49,876 nt of DNA from Acidovorax sp. (lineage in GTDB: Bacteria > Pseudomonadota > Gammaproteobacteria > Burkholderiales > Burkholderiaceae_C). The notes below the pieces were generated by a model. That model made no database searches, was not told where the DNA came from, and saw nothing but the letters and a program-made list of their open reading frames with translations. The DNA lies in NCBI RefSeq assembly GCF_016783915.1, contig NZ_JADHVT010000021.1:1-49876 (forward strand). The letters are read 5' to 3'. Position 1 is the first letter of the stretch. Every line of letters begins with the position of its first letter. Positions 33,249-41,854 of this stretch are shown here, piece after piece. The position numbers and the translations under genes were made by a program.

Positions 33249-33792
33249 CGCCCACCAGCTGGCGTGCCATGTAGTAGGAGCCGATGGTGGACAGCGGCAG
33301 CGTTACCAGCGCGCCCACCCAACACAGCAGGAAGCCCAGCGAGCCCACGATGCCCAGCACCAGCGAACAGAAAAACGCCGATCCCAGGTTCTTGGTCACG
33401 ATGCTCCAGGCCTGGCTGAAGGCGGCCACACCATCGCGCTCGCCGCGCGCCACGAGGAACAGCGCGACCGGGGGCAGCGCCATGACCAGCAGGCCGGGAA
33501 TGAAGCACAGCATGAAGCCCAGCGACACCACCAGCGAGCTGATGAGCCCCGCCACAAAGGCGGGCACAAAGTCGTCAAAGCCCCGAAAGACGTCGCCGAT
33601 CTGCACCACTTCTCCGCGTGTCTCACGCTCGATCATGCGCATGTAGCCCACCACCATGGGTCCGGCCAGCAGGCCGGCGCTGATGCCGGCGACCACCATC
33701 ACCAGCAAGGTGCATACCACGTGGGTGATGGCATTTTTCTTGAAGGTGCCCCAGGCACCGGACAGGCAATCTCCCACACTGGCTGAAGCCAT
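33220..33792 (-). CDS. Polytopic membrane protein, unknown function
   Basis: A 190-residue protein with about four long hydrophobic regions (about 20-50, 78-112, 133-160, 160-180). It opens MASASVGDCLSGAWGTFKKNAITHVV, resembling small Yip1- or DUF975-type helical membrane proteins, but I cannot assign it. ATG 33792 is preferred because GAGGGATTGCC-like purines precede it; the frame opens to 33855. It overlaps the DUF2752 gene by 29 bases. Confidence 0.8.
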   Translation of the reverse strand: MASASVGDCLSGAWGTFKKNAITHVVCTLLVMVVAGISAGLLAGPMVVGYMRMIERETRGEVVQIGDVFRGFDDFVPAFVAGLISSLVVSLGFMLCFIPGLLVMALPPVALFLVARGERDGVAAFSQAWSIVTKNLGSAFFCSLVLGIVGSLGFLLCWVGALVTLPLSTIGSYYMARQLVGDEPLALPPL

Positions 33793-33900
33793 GGCAATCC
33801 CTCTATCTGTAGTTGGTTGGTCGCGCACAAGCGCCGGTTCAGTGTAGCGAGCCAACGGCCGCTGTGGTACCCCCGACGAGTGAGTCCTGAGAGCGGATCG

Positions 33901-35409
33901 CTACAGAACTCCCTCCCAAAGCGCAAACCGCTCAGGCCGCGGGTGGGGTGCACAAAACAGCGTCTCACCCAAGTGCTGGACCGGCGCCTGTGCACCGATG
34001 TACGGCGCCCATCCGGGGTTGCCATCCCGCGCAAACGCCACCCAGCGCTGCTGAAGTGCCTCGGCCAGCACAATGGGCGGCGTGGGCCCTGCAAGTTCCT
34101 GCGCCGTGGGCGTGTGGAGATTGCCAAATACAAACGGCAGCTCCACCCCATGCGCTGCGCCCAGGCGCCCACGCCACTGCGGCGAGGGCCAGGTGAACTC
34201 ATATCCATGGGCGCAGCGGGCAAAGCGGCTGGCCAGCGCGGCAATGCGCTGCGCGGGCACACGATAGTAGTAATCGGACTGCAGCGCACACAGCCACTCC
34301 CCAGGCGTTTGCTGCGCGGACGGCAGCATGTTGCGCAGGGCCTGTGCGGCGGGAGCATTCAAGCCCACATCCTGCGCAAAGGCATGGACCTGCGCCTCCG
34401 TCACCCGGTCAATGGCACCGCCAGGCACGTGGTACAGGCGCATCTCCTGCGCATTGCTGCCCACCAGCACCTGCAGGTCCGGCGGCTGGTCGGCCCACTG
34501 ATGCGCCAGCGACTCCAACGGCGGTGCGGTGAGCACCTGTCCATCGACCACGGGCCGCAAGGGAAAGAAGTTGCGCCCGCCCAGTCTGTACTGCTGCCGC
34601 AAGGCGGGCTCGGAAGCCAGCCGGTGTACGGCGTGCAGCACAGCAGCCTGCGGCGCCGCACCCAGTGCGGCCAGGGTGGGCTCCACATCCGCCACCACGG
34701 CCACTGCATGGCGCGCGGCAGCGGCCTCCTGCAAGGTCTGGCAGGCGACGCTGGGGCTTTGCAAAATGGCGCGCTGGAACAACCCACGCGACGCGGGCCT
34801 GCCCATCAGACAGGCCAAGGCCCCGGCACCGGCCGACTGGCCGAACACCGTGGTGCGCGCCGCATCCCCGCCCCAGGCATGAATATGGTCGCGCACCCAC
34901 TGCAATGCCAGCAGCAAGTCCAGCAGGCCGCGATTGGCGGGTGCAGCATGCTCCTCGCCTTCGAAGTGCAAAAACCCGTCAATGCCCAAACGGTACTGCA
35001 CCGACACCAGCACCACGCCCCGTCGCGCCAGCGACGCGCCGTCGTACAGCGGCTCGCTGGCCGCGCCGCGAAAGAATCCGCCGCCATGCACCCAGACCAT
35101 GACGGGCAGGTGGGCGCCGGGTTCGGCGGTTGGCGCCCACACATTGACTGCCAGGCAGTCGTCGCCCCCCAGCATGGGCGCATCGGCACGCGCGGTGCGG
35201 GCCAGCTGCGGTGCCATGGGCGCAAACGCGGTGGCATCGCGCACACCGGACCACGGCAATGTGGGCAACGGCGCCGCAAACCGTAGCGCACCGCGTGGCG
35301 CTTGCGCGTACGGCATGCCACGAAACACACGCACGCCCTCCTCCCACAGGCCGCGCAGTTGCCCACCGTGGGCCAGCGTGACCTGAGGCTCCGTAGTGCC
35401 CGCCGTCAT
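33901..35409 (-). CDS. Type B carboxylesterase
   Basis: A 502-residue alpha/beta hydrolase. WVHGGGFFRG is the oxyanion loop, FGQSAGAGALACLMG carries the nucleophile serine, GSNAQEMRLY supplies the acid residue, and the histidine is in AAHGVELPFVFGN. VFRGMPYAQAP near the start is typical of the family. No signal peptide is seen, so it is probably cytoplasmic. The start (ATG 35409) overlaps the stop of the Bug receptor gene by ATGA, linking ester hydrolysis to uptake of one compound. The substrate is unknown; aromatic or alkyl esters are possible. Confidence 0.92.
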   Translation of the reverse strand: MTAGTTEPQVTLAHGGQLRGLWEEGVRVFRGMPYAQAPRGALRFAAPLPTLPWSGVRDATAFAPMAPQLARTARADAPMLGGDDCLAVNVWAPTAEPGAHLPVMVWVHGGGFFRGAASEPLYDGASLARRGVVLVSVQYRLGIDGFLHFEGEEHAAPANRGLLDLLLALQWVRDHIHAWGGDAARTTVFGQSAGAGALACLMGRPASRGLFQRAILQSPSVACQTLQEAAAARHAVAVVADVEPTLAALGAAPQAAVLHAVHRLASEPALRQQYRLGGRNFFPLRPVVDGQVLTAPPLESLAHQWADQPPDLQVLVGSNAQEMRLYHVPGGAIDRVTEAQVHAFAQDVGLNAPAAQALRNMLPSAQQTPGEWLCALQSDYYYRVPAQRIAALASRFARCAHGYEFTWPSPQWRGRLGAAHGVELPFVFGNLHTPTAQELAGPTPPIVLAEALQQRWVAFARDGNPGWAPYIGAQAPVQHLGETLFCAPHPRPERFALWEGVL

Positions 35410-36413
35410 TCCGTGGCCAGGCCCAGCTTGTCGATCAGCGGGCGCCACACGGCCGCATCACGCGCCGCCCAGGTGCGCGCATCGGCAGGTGCGGTGGCAG
35501 TGAGCGTGACATTCATGGCCTCAAGGCGGGCCTTGTACTGCGCATCACCGCCACGGCACTTCTCTGTGACCGCATTGAGCCGGTTCAGCAACTCGGGGGG
35601 CGTGCCGGCCTTGGCCACCACGGCAATCCACGCGGGCCGCGCCAGGTCGCTGGCAGCGGGCAAGGCTTCAGCGATGGTGGGCACATCGGGCAGCAACGGC
35701 GAGCGCTGCGCACCAAACAGCGCCAGCGGCACCAGCTTGCCCGCCTTGACCTGTGCTGCTGCCGTGCCAATCACCAGCGTCATCGCGTGGATCTGCTGGC
35801 CCATGAGCGCGGTGAGGCCTGCGCCCTCACCCACAAAAGGCACATGGGTGCCGGGCACGCCCAGCTTGTCCACCAGTGCCGATGTCAACAGGTGCGCTGG
35901 GCTGCCCTTGCCCGGCGAGCCGAAGTTGACCCCGCCGGGCGTGGACCGCGCCAGCTTTTGCAGATCAGCCAGGCTGGAAATGCCCTGCCCTGCCGGCACT
36001 GCCAGCACCAGCGGTGATGTTCCGAGCACAGCCACGCCGTCAAAGTCGCGCAGCGGGTCGTAGGGCTGCTGTTTGTAGACATACGGTGTGATCGTCATCT
36101 GCGACATGCCAATGCTCAGAAGGTTGTAGCCATCCGCTGGCTGTGATTTCAAGTAGTTGACCGCCAGGATGCCGTTGGCCCCGGGCTTGTTCTGCACCAC
36201 CACCGCCTGTCCAAGTTCACGCGCGGCGCAGTCGGCCCACACCCGGGTCATGGCGTCCGAACCGCTGCCAGGCGGCTGCTGGGCGATGAGCTGAATGGGC
36301 TTGGTGGGGTAGGCTGCGGGCTGCTGCGCCAGCGCGCTGCCGGCCACGCAGGCAAGTGCCGCCAACCTGCCAAGCGCGACCATGCGCCGGGCGCGCGAAA
36401 AAGCAGAGGTCAT
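35406..36413 (-). CDS. Bug-family periplasmic solute receptor, esterase-linked
   Basis: A 335-residue receptor. The signal peptide ends GSALAQQ near residue 30. AYPTKPIQLIAQQPPGSGSDAMTRVWA and QNKPGANGILAVNYLKSQPADGYNLL are Bug hallmarks. CAGGAGACAACACC precedes ATG 36413 and rejects the extension to 36509. It lies 92 bases downstream of the TetR gene in the same orientation, and its stop overlaps the esterase start by ATGA. No TctA/B subunits are nearby. The TetR regulator is a candidate controller of this pair. Confidence 0.93.
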   Translation of the reverse strand: MTSAFSRARRMVALGRLAALACVAGSALAQQPAAYPTKPIQLIAQQPPGSGSDAMTRVWADCAARELGQAVVVQNKPGANGILAVNYLKSQPADGYNLLSIGMSQMTITPYVYKQQPYDPLRDFDGVAVLGTSPLVLAVPAGQGISSLADLQKLARSTPGGVNFGSPGKGSPAHLLTSALVDKLGVPGTHVPFVGEGAGLTALMGQQIHAMTLVIGTAAAQVKAGKLVPLALFGAQRSPLLPDVPTIAEALPAASDLARPAWIAVVAKAGTPPELLNRLNAVTEKCRGGDAQYKARLEAMNVTLTATAPADARTWAARDAAVWRPLIDKLGLATE

Positions 36414-36505
36414 GGTGTTGTCTCCTGGTGAATGGTTTGAATGAGGGATAGCGGCTGCGAGCACCGCGTGAAGCGTGGGGGGCGCGCCTTGCCGCCAGCC
36501 AAACG

Positions 36506-37204
36506 TCAACCTGCGCTTTTGGGGCGGCGGCGCCGGGGCGTCTTGGCCGGCACAGCCGCCCCCGTTGCCACAGCAGCTTCACAACGGCTGGCAATCCAGT
36601 CCGCCAGGCAGGCCAGCTGGGCCTGCTGCGCAGCATCCGGCGCCTGCGCAGGCGCAAACAGCTGCAGCAGCCCCAGCCCGCGCAGCGACGACAGCACCAG
36701 GCCCAGCAGGCCGTCGCGGTCGGGTTCTGCTGCCAGCTCGGGGAAGGCGCTGAAGAAGCCTTCGTGCATGCGGGCCTGGACGCTCTGGCGCAGCTGGGCA
36801 ATGTGGCCCAGCACCTCGGGCTGATTGCGGCAGCCCAGGTAGATGTTCCAGGCCACGATGAAGCGCGGCTGGGCATACACCAGGCTCCACACCGCCCGCA
36901 CAAAGTGCGCTGCCCGTTCGCGTGCTGGCAGAGCGCGGCTGGGCCAGAGTTCGCCCGACCGCACGGTGGACTCGATCAGCTCGCTGAGCACGTTCATCAT
37001 CAGCACCGCCTTGGATTCGAAGTGGTGCTGCACCGCACCCGATGTCATGCCTGCCGACTTGGCCAGCTCGTGGATGGACATGTCCTCCAGGCTGCGGTGC
37101 TGGATCACGTCGATGGCCGTGGCAATCAGGTGCTGGCGCGTGGCGGCGCTGCGCTCGGCATGGGTGCGGCGCACCCCGGCTTTCGGGGAAACACGGTGGT
37201 TCAT
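36506..37204 (-). CDS. TetR-family transcriptional regulator
   Basis: A 232-residue regulator. The DNA-binding domain is at about 15-65: TRQHLIATAIDVIQHRSLEDMSIHELAKSAGMTSGAVQHHFESKAVLM, where GAVQHHF replaces the more usual YYHF. The C-terminal ligand domain is divergent and ends in a basic tail, KTPRRRRPKS. It should repress its own gene and neighbours through the palindrome 15 bases upstream of its start (37219-37240). Downstream are the Bug receptor and esterase; divergent is D-lactate dehydrogenase. Either side could be its target. Confidence 0.93.
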   Translation of the reverse strand: MNHRVSPKAGVRRTHAERSAATRQHLIATAIDVIQHRSLEDMSIHELAKSAGMTSGAVQHHFESKAVLMMNVLSELIESTVRSGELWPSRALPARERAAHFVRAVWSLVYAQPRFIVAWNIYLGCRNQPEVLGHIAQLRQSVQARMHEGFFSAFPELAAEPDRDGLLGLVLSSLRGLGLLQLFAPAQAPDAAQQAQLACLADWIASRCEAAVATGAAVPAKTPRRRRPKSAG

Positions 37205-37218
37205 GGCGCTTTCACAAT

Positions 37219-37240
37219 ATACATTTCGAACGTAATGTAT
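37219..37240. promoter_or_regulatory. Palindromic operator at the TetR gene
   Basis: ATACATT (37219-37225) and AATGTAT (37234-37240) are perfect inverted arms round TCGAACGT. The AT-rich site is placed 15 bases upstream of the TetR start, as expected for autorepression. Confidence 0.7.
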
Positions 37241-37273
37241 TTATACGGATGATCACCAACAAGCCCGTGAATA

Positions 37274-37310
37274 CCCGCATCCCCATGCGGGCCCCTCGCC
37301 AGTTAACTGG
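37274..37310. promoter_or_regulatory. Hairpin and CCAGTTAACTGG palindrome before D-lactate dehydrogenase
   Basis: CCCGCAT/ATGCGGG (37274-37280 and 37285-37291) forms a perfect stem. CCAGTTAACTGG (37299-37310) is a perfect 12-base palindrome. A -10-like TAGAAT follows at 37333-37338. The palindrome is a candidate operator for the dehydrogenase gene at 37375. Confidence 0.45.
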
Positions 37311-37374
37311 TGCCCGGCAACGGGGCCGTATCTAGAATGCTTCTCACTGACCGCCCTCACCGGAGACACACACC

Positions 37375-38799
37375 ATGAACGCACCCACCGCTGCCGTCCA
37401 CCTGCTGCCTGAAATCAAAATGCGCGACGTGCCCCAGGCACTCATTGATGCGCTGCAGGCCCGCTTTGGCGCGCAGTGCTCGCTGGCCCAGGCCGTGCGC
37501 GAGCAGCACGGGCGCGACGAAGGCTCGCTGCAGGCGCCCCCACCCAGCGCCGTGGTGTTTGCTGAAAGCACACAGGACGTGGCAGACGCGGTAAAGCTGG
37601 CCAGCCAGTACGAAGTGCCAGTGATCCCCTACGGCGCAGGCTCGTCGCTGGAAGGCCACCTGCTGGCCGTGCAAGGTGGCATCAGCATCGACGTGAGCCG
37701 CATGAACCAGGTGCTGAGCATCAACGCCGAAGACCTCACGGTGACGGTGCAGCCTGGCATCACGCGCAAGGCTTTGAACGAAGCCATCAAGGACACCGGC
37801 CTGTTCTTCCCCATCGACCCCGGTGCCGACGCCAGCATCGGCGGCATGAGCGCCACGCGCGCCAGCGGCACCAACGCCGTGCGCTACGGCACCATGCGCG
37901 AGAACGTGCTGGCATTGGAGGTGGTGACCGCCAGCGGCGAGGTCATACACACCGGCACCCGCGCCAAAAAGAGCAGCGCGGGCTACGACCTGACGCGCCT
38001 GATGGTGGGCAGCGAAGGCACGCTGGGCATCATGACCGAGATCACCGTGCGCCTGTACCCGCTGCCCGAGGCTGTGAGCGCCGCCATCTGCTCCTTCCCC
38101 AGCATCGAAGCCGCCGTGCGCACCACCATTCAGATCATCCAGATCGGCGTGCCGATTGCGCGCGTGGAACTCATCGACCACCACACGGTGCGCATGGTGA
38201 ACGCACACAGCAAGCTGACCCTGCGCGAGGAACCCATGCTGCTGATGGAGTTCCACGGCTCCCCCGCCAGCGTGAAGGAACAGGCCGAGATGGTGCAAGA
38301 CATTGCCAGCGAATTCGGCGGCCAGGCTTTTGAATGGGCCAGCACGCCCGAAGAGCGCACCCGCCTGTGGACCGCACGGCACAACGCCTACTTTGCTGCG
38401 GTGCAAAGCCGCCCCGGCTGCCGCGCCATCAGCACCGACACCTGCGTACCCATCAGCCGCCTGGCCGACTGCCTGCTCGAATCGGTGGACGAGGTGGAGG
38501 CCAGCGGCATCCCCTACTTTCTCGTCGGCCACGTGGGCGACGGCAACTTCCACTTCGGCTATCTCATCGACCCGAACAGCGCGGAAGAACGCACCCAAGC
38601 CGAAGCCATGAACCACACCCTGGTCGCCCGCGCCCTCTCCATGGGCGGCACCTGCACGGGTGAGCACGGGGTAGGCATCCACAAAATCGGCTTCTTGTTG
38701 GACGAAACCGGCACCGGCGCGGTGGACATGATGCGTGCCATCAAGCGCGCGCTGGACCCGAAGAACATCCTGAATCCCGGCAAGATTTTTGCGATGTGA
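37375..38799 (+). CDS. FAD-dependent D-lactate dehydrogenase (GlcD/Dld-like)
   Basis: A 474-residue flavoprotein of the FAD_binding_4 family, probably oxidising D-lactate or another D-2-hydroxyacid and passing electrons to the respiratory chain. VPVIPYGAGSSLEGHLL (about 82) and DPGADASIGGMSATRASGTNAVRYGTMRENVLAL are the FAD segments. GHVGDGNFHFGYLID and GGTCTGEHGVGIHKIGFL near the end hold the metal-binding and catalytic histidines. CCGGAGACACACACC precedes ATG 37375. Glycolate oxidase GlcD is closely related, but GlcE and GlcF genes are absent, which favours a single-subunit lactate-type enzyme. Confidence 0.9.
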   Translation: MNAPTAAVHLLPEIKMRDVPQALIDALQARFGAQCSLAQAVREQHGRDEGSLQAPPPSAVVFAESTQDVADAVKLASQYEVPVIPYGAGSSLEGHLLAVQGGISIDVSRMNQVLSINAEDLTVTVQPGITRKALNEAIKDTGLFFPIDPGADASIGGMSATRASGTNAVRYGTMRENVLALEVVTASGEVIHTGTRAKKSSAGYDLTRLMVGSEGTLGIMTEITVRLYPLPEAVSAAICSFPSIEAAVRTTIQIIQIGVPIARVELIDHHTVRMVNAHSKLTLREEPMLLMEFHGSPASVKEQAEMVQDIASEFGGQAFEWASTPEERTRLWTARHNAYFAAVQSRPGCRAISTDTCVPISRLADCLLESVDEVEASGIPYFLVGHVGDGNFHFGYLIDPNSAEERTQAEAMNHTLVARALSMGGTCTGEHGVGIHKIGFLLDETGTGAVDMMRAIKRALDPKNILNPGKIFAM

Positions 38800-38918
38800 G
38801 GGCATGGGGCCGTACCCCAGGACGGGGGAGACCGATGGCCGATTGGGCCGAAAAGCCATGGCGGGACGGAAAACGTGTGTGTCTCCATCCACGCCAATGA
38901 AGAGCAAGAGAGGTCAAC

Positions 38919-39710
38919 GTGAGTGCTTGGGGAACAGGTCTCTTTTCCAACGACACAAGCTGTGATGTTCGCGACGACTATGTCCAGAACTTAAAGCACG
39001 GACTCTCTGCCGAGGAGGCTTGCCAGAAGGTCCTCGCCCGCTACGGCGACCTGCTCGCACACACGGAAATCGCCTGCCTCGTGTACCTTGCCCTGGCCGA
39101 CACCGCGTGGCGCTATGGGCGACTGGATCAGGCACTGAAAGACAAGGCCCTTTCGCTGCTGCAGTCGGGTGGGGATGTCGATGTGTGGGAGCGGGATGCA
39201 CCCGACCACGTCGCATCGCGCCGCAAAGCCCTTCAGGCACTGGAGGCCCGCCTCCACACGCCCCAAACGCCTGAAAAACCTGTCCAGGTTTCACGACCCA
39301 AACCCCAAAAGATCCGGACCACGGCGCCTGTGGGAACTGTTTTGTCCTTGGACCTGCCCCAGGGAGGCTCGGCCTTGCTGGTGCTGGTGGGGTTTGCGGA
39401 GCTGGAGAAGAGTGTTGACCCCGTCTTTTCGGTCCTCGGCCAGCGCTTCGCTTCGCCGCCGGATATGCCCGTGCAGATCACTGAGACCGATACAACGCTG
39501 GTGCTTTCAAAGACGTCTTTTCGACCCTATCTGCACGTCGCCATTCTTCCCAAGGATGAAAGAAGAAACATTCTCTCCGGGCTGGCGCAAACCAATATCC
39601 CGGTGGCTGGTGCCATGCCTTACCAACGCGACAGCACGGTGTGGCTTGCTCTGGGACGCATTGCCAAAGAAATCGACTCGCACCTGGATACTTGGTCTGC
39701 ACATCCATAG
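38919..39710 (+). CDS. DUF4259-like protein with unknown C-terminal domain
   Basis: A 263-residue protein. The start MSAWGTGLFSNDTSCDVRDDY, followed by GLSAEEACQKVLARYGDLL, resembles the DUF4259 N-terminal domain (about 1-110), whose function is unknown. After a Pro/Lys-rich linker (115-135) comes a second domain beginning VGTVLSLDLPQGGSALLVLVGF (about 136-263), which looks like a beta-rich domain of the kind seen in some immunity proteins; this is only a resemblance. The start is GTG 38919, with AGAGAGG six bases before it. There is no signal peptide. It lies between D-lactate dehydrogenase and the ABM/NIPSNAP pair and shows no obvious tie to either. Confidence 0.75.
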   Translation: MSAWGTGLFSNDTSCDVRDDYVQNLKHGLSAEEACQKVLARYGDLLAHTEIACLVYLALADTAWRYGRLDQALKDKALSLLQSGGDVDVWERDAPDHVASRRKALQALEARLHTPQTPEKPVQVSRPKPQKIRTTAPVGTVLSLDLPQGGSALLVLVGFAELEKSVDPVFSVLGQRFASPPDMPVQITETDTTLVLSKTSFRPYLHVAILPKDERRNILSGLAQTNIPVAGAMPYQRDSTVWLALGRIAKEIDSHLDTWSAHP

Positions 39711-39902
39711 CCTCGTAGCCCATCAGATACGGCCTCTGGCTCCAACACGAGCGGATTCTCTCGGTGCACCATACACCCGTGCCACTTGAGTTGAACGCCA
39801 ACGGCATGCAAGAAGCCATCCCACACCAAGACAATTCCATCTTTGCACGGGGCGCCTGAAGATCACAAGGCAAAGCACGTACTTTCGGCCCACTGCAAAG
39901 AC

Positions 39903-40259
39903 TTATGACATACCGGTTTCCAGCATGGCGCGCGAATCCGGCGGCGCCCCTTCTCGGTCGCGCATGCCGTAGTCCCGCACCACCGCCGCCACACGCAAAC
40001 GGTAGTCATAGAAAATGCTGGCGCGGCCCAGCCGCTGAGTGTGGCGGTGGGCTTCCATCTGCCGCCAACGGGCCACAGCCTCTTCGTCGCGCCAAAAGGA
40101 CAGCGACAGCAAACGGCCTGGCTCGGTCAGGCTCTGAAAGCGCTCAATGGAAATGAAGCCATCCACTTGCTCCAGCAGTGGACGCAGCGCTGCAGCAGCT
40201 TGAAGGTAGGCGTCCTGCTGACCGGGCGCTGGTTGAACTTCAAAGATCACGGCCATCAT
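39903..40259 (-). CDS. Antibiotic-biosynthesis-monooxygenase (ABM) domain protein
   Basis: A 118-residue protein of the dimeric ferredoxin-like ABM fold. [38 protein letters not shown] and [29 protein letters not shown] are the family's two conserved stretches. Such proteins oxidise or bind small aromatic or haem-like compounds; the substrate here is unknown. ATG 40259 overlaps the stop of the NIPSNAP gene (ATGA), so the two are made together. Confidence 0.88.
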   Translation of the reverse strand: MMAVIFEVQPAPGQQDAYLQAAAALRPLLEQVDGFISIERFQSLTEPGRLLSLSFWRDEEAVARWRQMEAHRHTQRLGRASIFYDYRLRVAAVVRDYGMRDREGAPPDSRAMLETGMS

Positions 40260-40600
40260 GCGGAAGGCTCCTGGCGATTGGCGGGCAAGCCCAACGTGCC
40301 TTCCACACCGTGGGTAAATGTGCGCTCCTCGCGCAGGATGAACCGGTTCTCCTGTGCCATCGCAAAGTTGGCGCGGCCTTCCGGGTCGGCGCGCAGGCGC
40401 GCGCGGTAGGCCTCGTAGGCGGCCAGGGAGTCAAAGCCGATCAAGCCCCAGGCCTCGTAGTTGCTGCCCTCATGCGGCAAAAAGTAGCCCAGCAGATGGC
40501 CGCCGCAGCGAGGAATGATCTGGCCCCAGCGGCGCGCGTATTCGGCAAACAGCTCGCGCTGAAAGGGATCGATTTCGTAGCGAATGAAGCAGGTGATCAT
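40256..40600 (-). CDS. NIPSNAP-family protein
   Basis: A 114-residue ferredoxin-like-fold protein. [69 protein letters not shown] is typical of bacterial NIPSNAP proteins. Function is not established. ATG 40600 gives the family N-terminus; the frame stays open to 40840 but that part has no family features. It is divergent from an ArsR gene (79 bases between starts) and is co-translated with the ABM gene, so both are likely ArsR targets. Confidence 0.88.
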   Translation of the reverse strand: MITCFIRYEIDPFQRELFAEYARRWGQIIPRCGGHLLGYFLPHEGSNYEAWGLIGFDSLAAYEAYRARLRADPEGRANFAMAQENRFILREERTFTHGVEGTLGLPANRQEPSA

Positions 40601-40657
40601 GGAGTTCAGGAGTGGTTGGTGGACAAGGGCTTCACGATAGGCGGTTGACGGACCTCG

Positions 40658-40681
40658 ATGGTTCGCCCAAGATCGAACCAT
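40658..40681. promoter_or_regulatory. Palindromic operator overlapping the ArsR start codon
   Basis: ATGGTTCG (40658-40665) and CGAACCAT (40674-40681) are perfect inverted arms eight bases apart. The right arm includes AT of the ArsR start codon (40680). It sits between the divergent ArsR and NIPSNAP starts and could repress both. Confidence 0.7.
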
Positions 40682-41408
40682 GAAAGACGGCCCCCACATC
40701 GCGCGCATTGCCGCGCTCATCGGAGACAGCGCACGCGCCGAAGTCCTCACGGCCTTGATGACCGACCGTGCACTGACCGCCACCGAGCTCGCCGACATTG
40801 CGTGCGTGACCAAGCAGACCATCAGCGCCCATCTGGCCAAGCTGCTGGATGCCGGTCTGGTCTCCGTGGAAAGCCAGGGCCGGCACCGCTACTTCCGGCT
40901 GGCGGACCGCGATGTGGCGCACGTGCTGGAGTCACTGATGAACGTGGCGTTTCGCGCAGGTGCCGTGCGGCTGCGCGCCAGCCCCCGGGAGCCTGCGCTA
41001 CGCCGCGCGCGCATGTGCTACGACCACTTGGCGGGCGAGGTGGGTGTGCGGTTCTATGAAGCGCTGGTGCGCCAGGGCATGCTGCAGGCCACGCCCCAAG
41101 GCGCGGCCATTACGCCCGCTGGTACAAGATGGTTTGCACACGTGGGTATCGACACGTCCACGCTGGCACAGCAGCGGCGCATGCTGTGCCGCCCTTGCCT
41201 GGACTGGAGCGAACGCCGGCATCATCTGGGCGGCGCACTGGGCGCTGCGCTGCTGCAACGCCTCTTCGAAGGGGGATGGGCACATCGCGCGCAAGGCTCG
41301 CGCGTGGTGCACTTCACGCCCAAGGGTGAGCTTGCACTGCGCCAGTGGCTGGCCACCCAGCCGGACGCCTCCCGGGCGGCAACCACACACGACGCCACGC
41401 CATGCTGA
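40680..41408 (+). CDS. ArsR-family transcriptional regulator, long form
   Basis: A 242-residue regulator, about twice the usual ArsR length. The winged helix-turn-helix is at about 5-80 ([57 protein letters not shown]). The C-terminal part (about 100-225) has [36 protein letters not shown] and [13 protein letters not shown], a second domain found in long ArsR proteins. The C-x2-C in CRPC could bind a metal or sense redox. The start codon lies inside its own likely operator. It overlaps the YnfA-like gene by seven bases. Confidence 0.92.
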   Translation: MKDGPHIARIAALIGDSARAEVLTALMTDRALTATELADIACVTKQTISAHLAKLLDAGLVSVESQGRHRYFRLADRDVAHVLESLMNVAFRAGAVRLRASPREPALRRARMCYDHLAGEVGVRFYEALVRQGMLQATPQGAAITPAGTRWFAHVGIDTSTLAQQRRMLCRPCLDWSERRHHLGGALGAALLQRLFEGGWAHRAQGSRVVHFTPKGELALRQWLATQPDASRAATTHDATPC

Positions 41409-41728
41409 AGACCGTGCTGCTCTTCATCGTCACCGCCCTCGCCGAAGTCGTGGGCTGCTACCTGCCCTGGCTATGGATCAAGCAGGGCCAGCCCGCGTGG
41501 CTCCTGTTGCCTGCTGCCGCGAGCCTGGCGCTGTTCGCATGGCTCTTGACGCTGCACGACACCGCAGGCGCAGGCCGCGTGTATGCGGCCTACGGCGGGG
41601 TCTACATCGGGGTGGCACTGGCCTGGCTGTGGGCGGTGGATGGCATCCGCCCCACACCGTGGGATGTGGCGGGCGTGCTGGTCGCGCTGGCGGGCATGGC
41701 GATCATCATGCTGCAGCCCGAGCACTGA
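41402..41728 (+). CDS. YnfA/UPF0060-family small membrane protein
   Basis: A 108-residue inner-membrane protein with four helices. The start [25 protein letters not shown], the middle [42 protein letters not shown] and the length match the YnfA family, proposed relatives of small multidrug exporters. The start lies inside the end of the ArsR gene, so translation is coupled. The regulator may therefore control an exporter for a compound acted on by the ABM/NIPSNAP pair. Confidence 0.9.
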   Translation: MLKTVLLFIVTALAEVVGCYLPWLWIKQGQPAWLLLPAAASLALFAWLLTLHDTAGAGRVYAAYGGVYIGVALAWLWAVDGIRPTPWDVAGVLVALAGMAIIMLQPEH

Positions 41729-41730
41729 AT

Positions 41731-41842
41731 GCCCCCCTGAGTCGCCTTCGGCGCCTTCCCCCATGGGGGACGCACCCGGTGGCCCGGCAAAGCCGGTTCC
41801 ACGGGTGCACTGGCATGGGCTGCGCCCGCCTCAAAGGCTGCG
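41731..41842 (+). repeat. CCCCCTGAG...GGGGGACG dispersed repeat, copy 3
   Basis: It starts GCCCCCCTGAGTCGCC just after the YnfA stop; CTTCCCCC and GGGGGACGCACCCGG follow, and the tail TGCGCCCGCCTCAAAGGCTG ends the copy. It lies between two converging genes. The three copies in the window share order and arms but differ in length. Confidence 0.65.
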
Positions 41843-41854
41843 GAGCCCAAGGCC

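Noticed and set aside
39711-39902. Possible small gene between the DUF4259-like and ABM genes
   Set aside because: Frames on both strands are short, lack ribosome-binding sites and resemble nothing I know.
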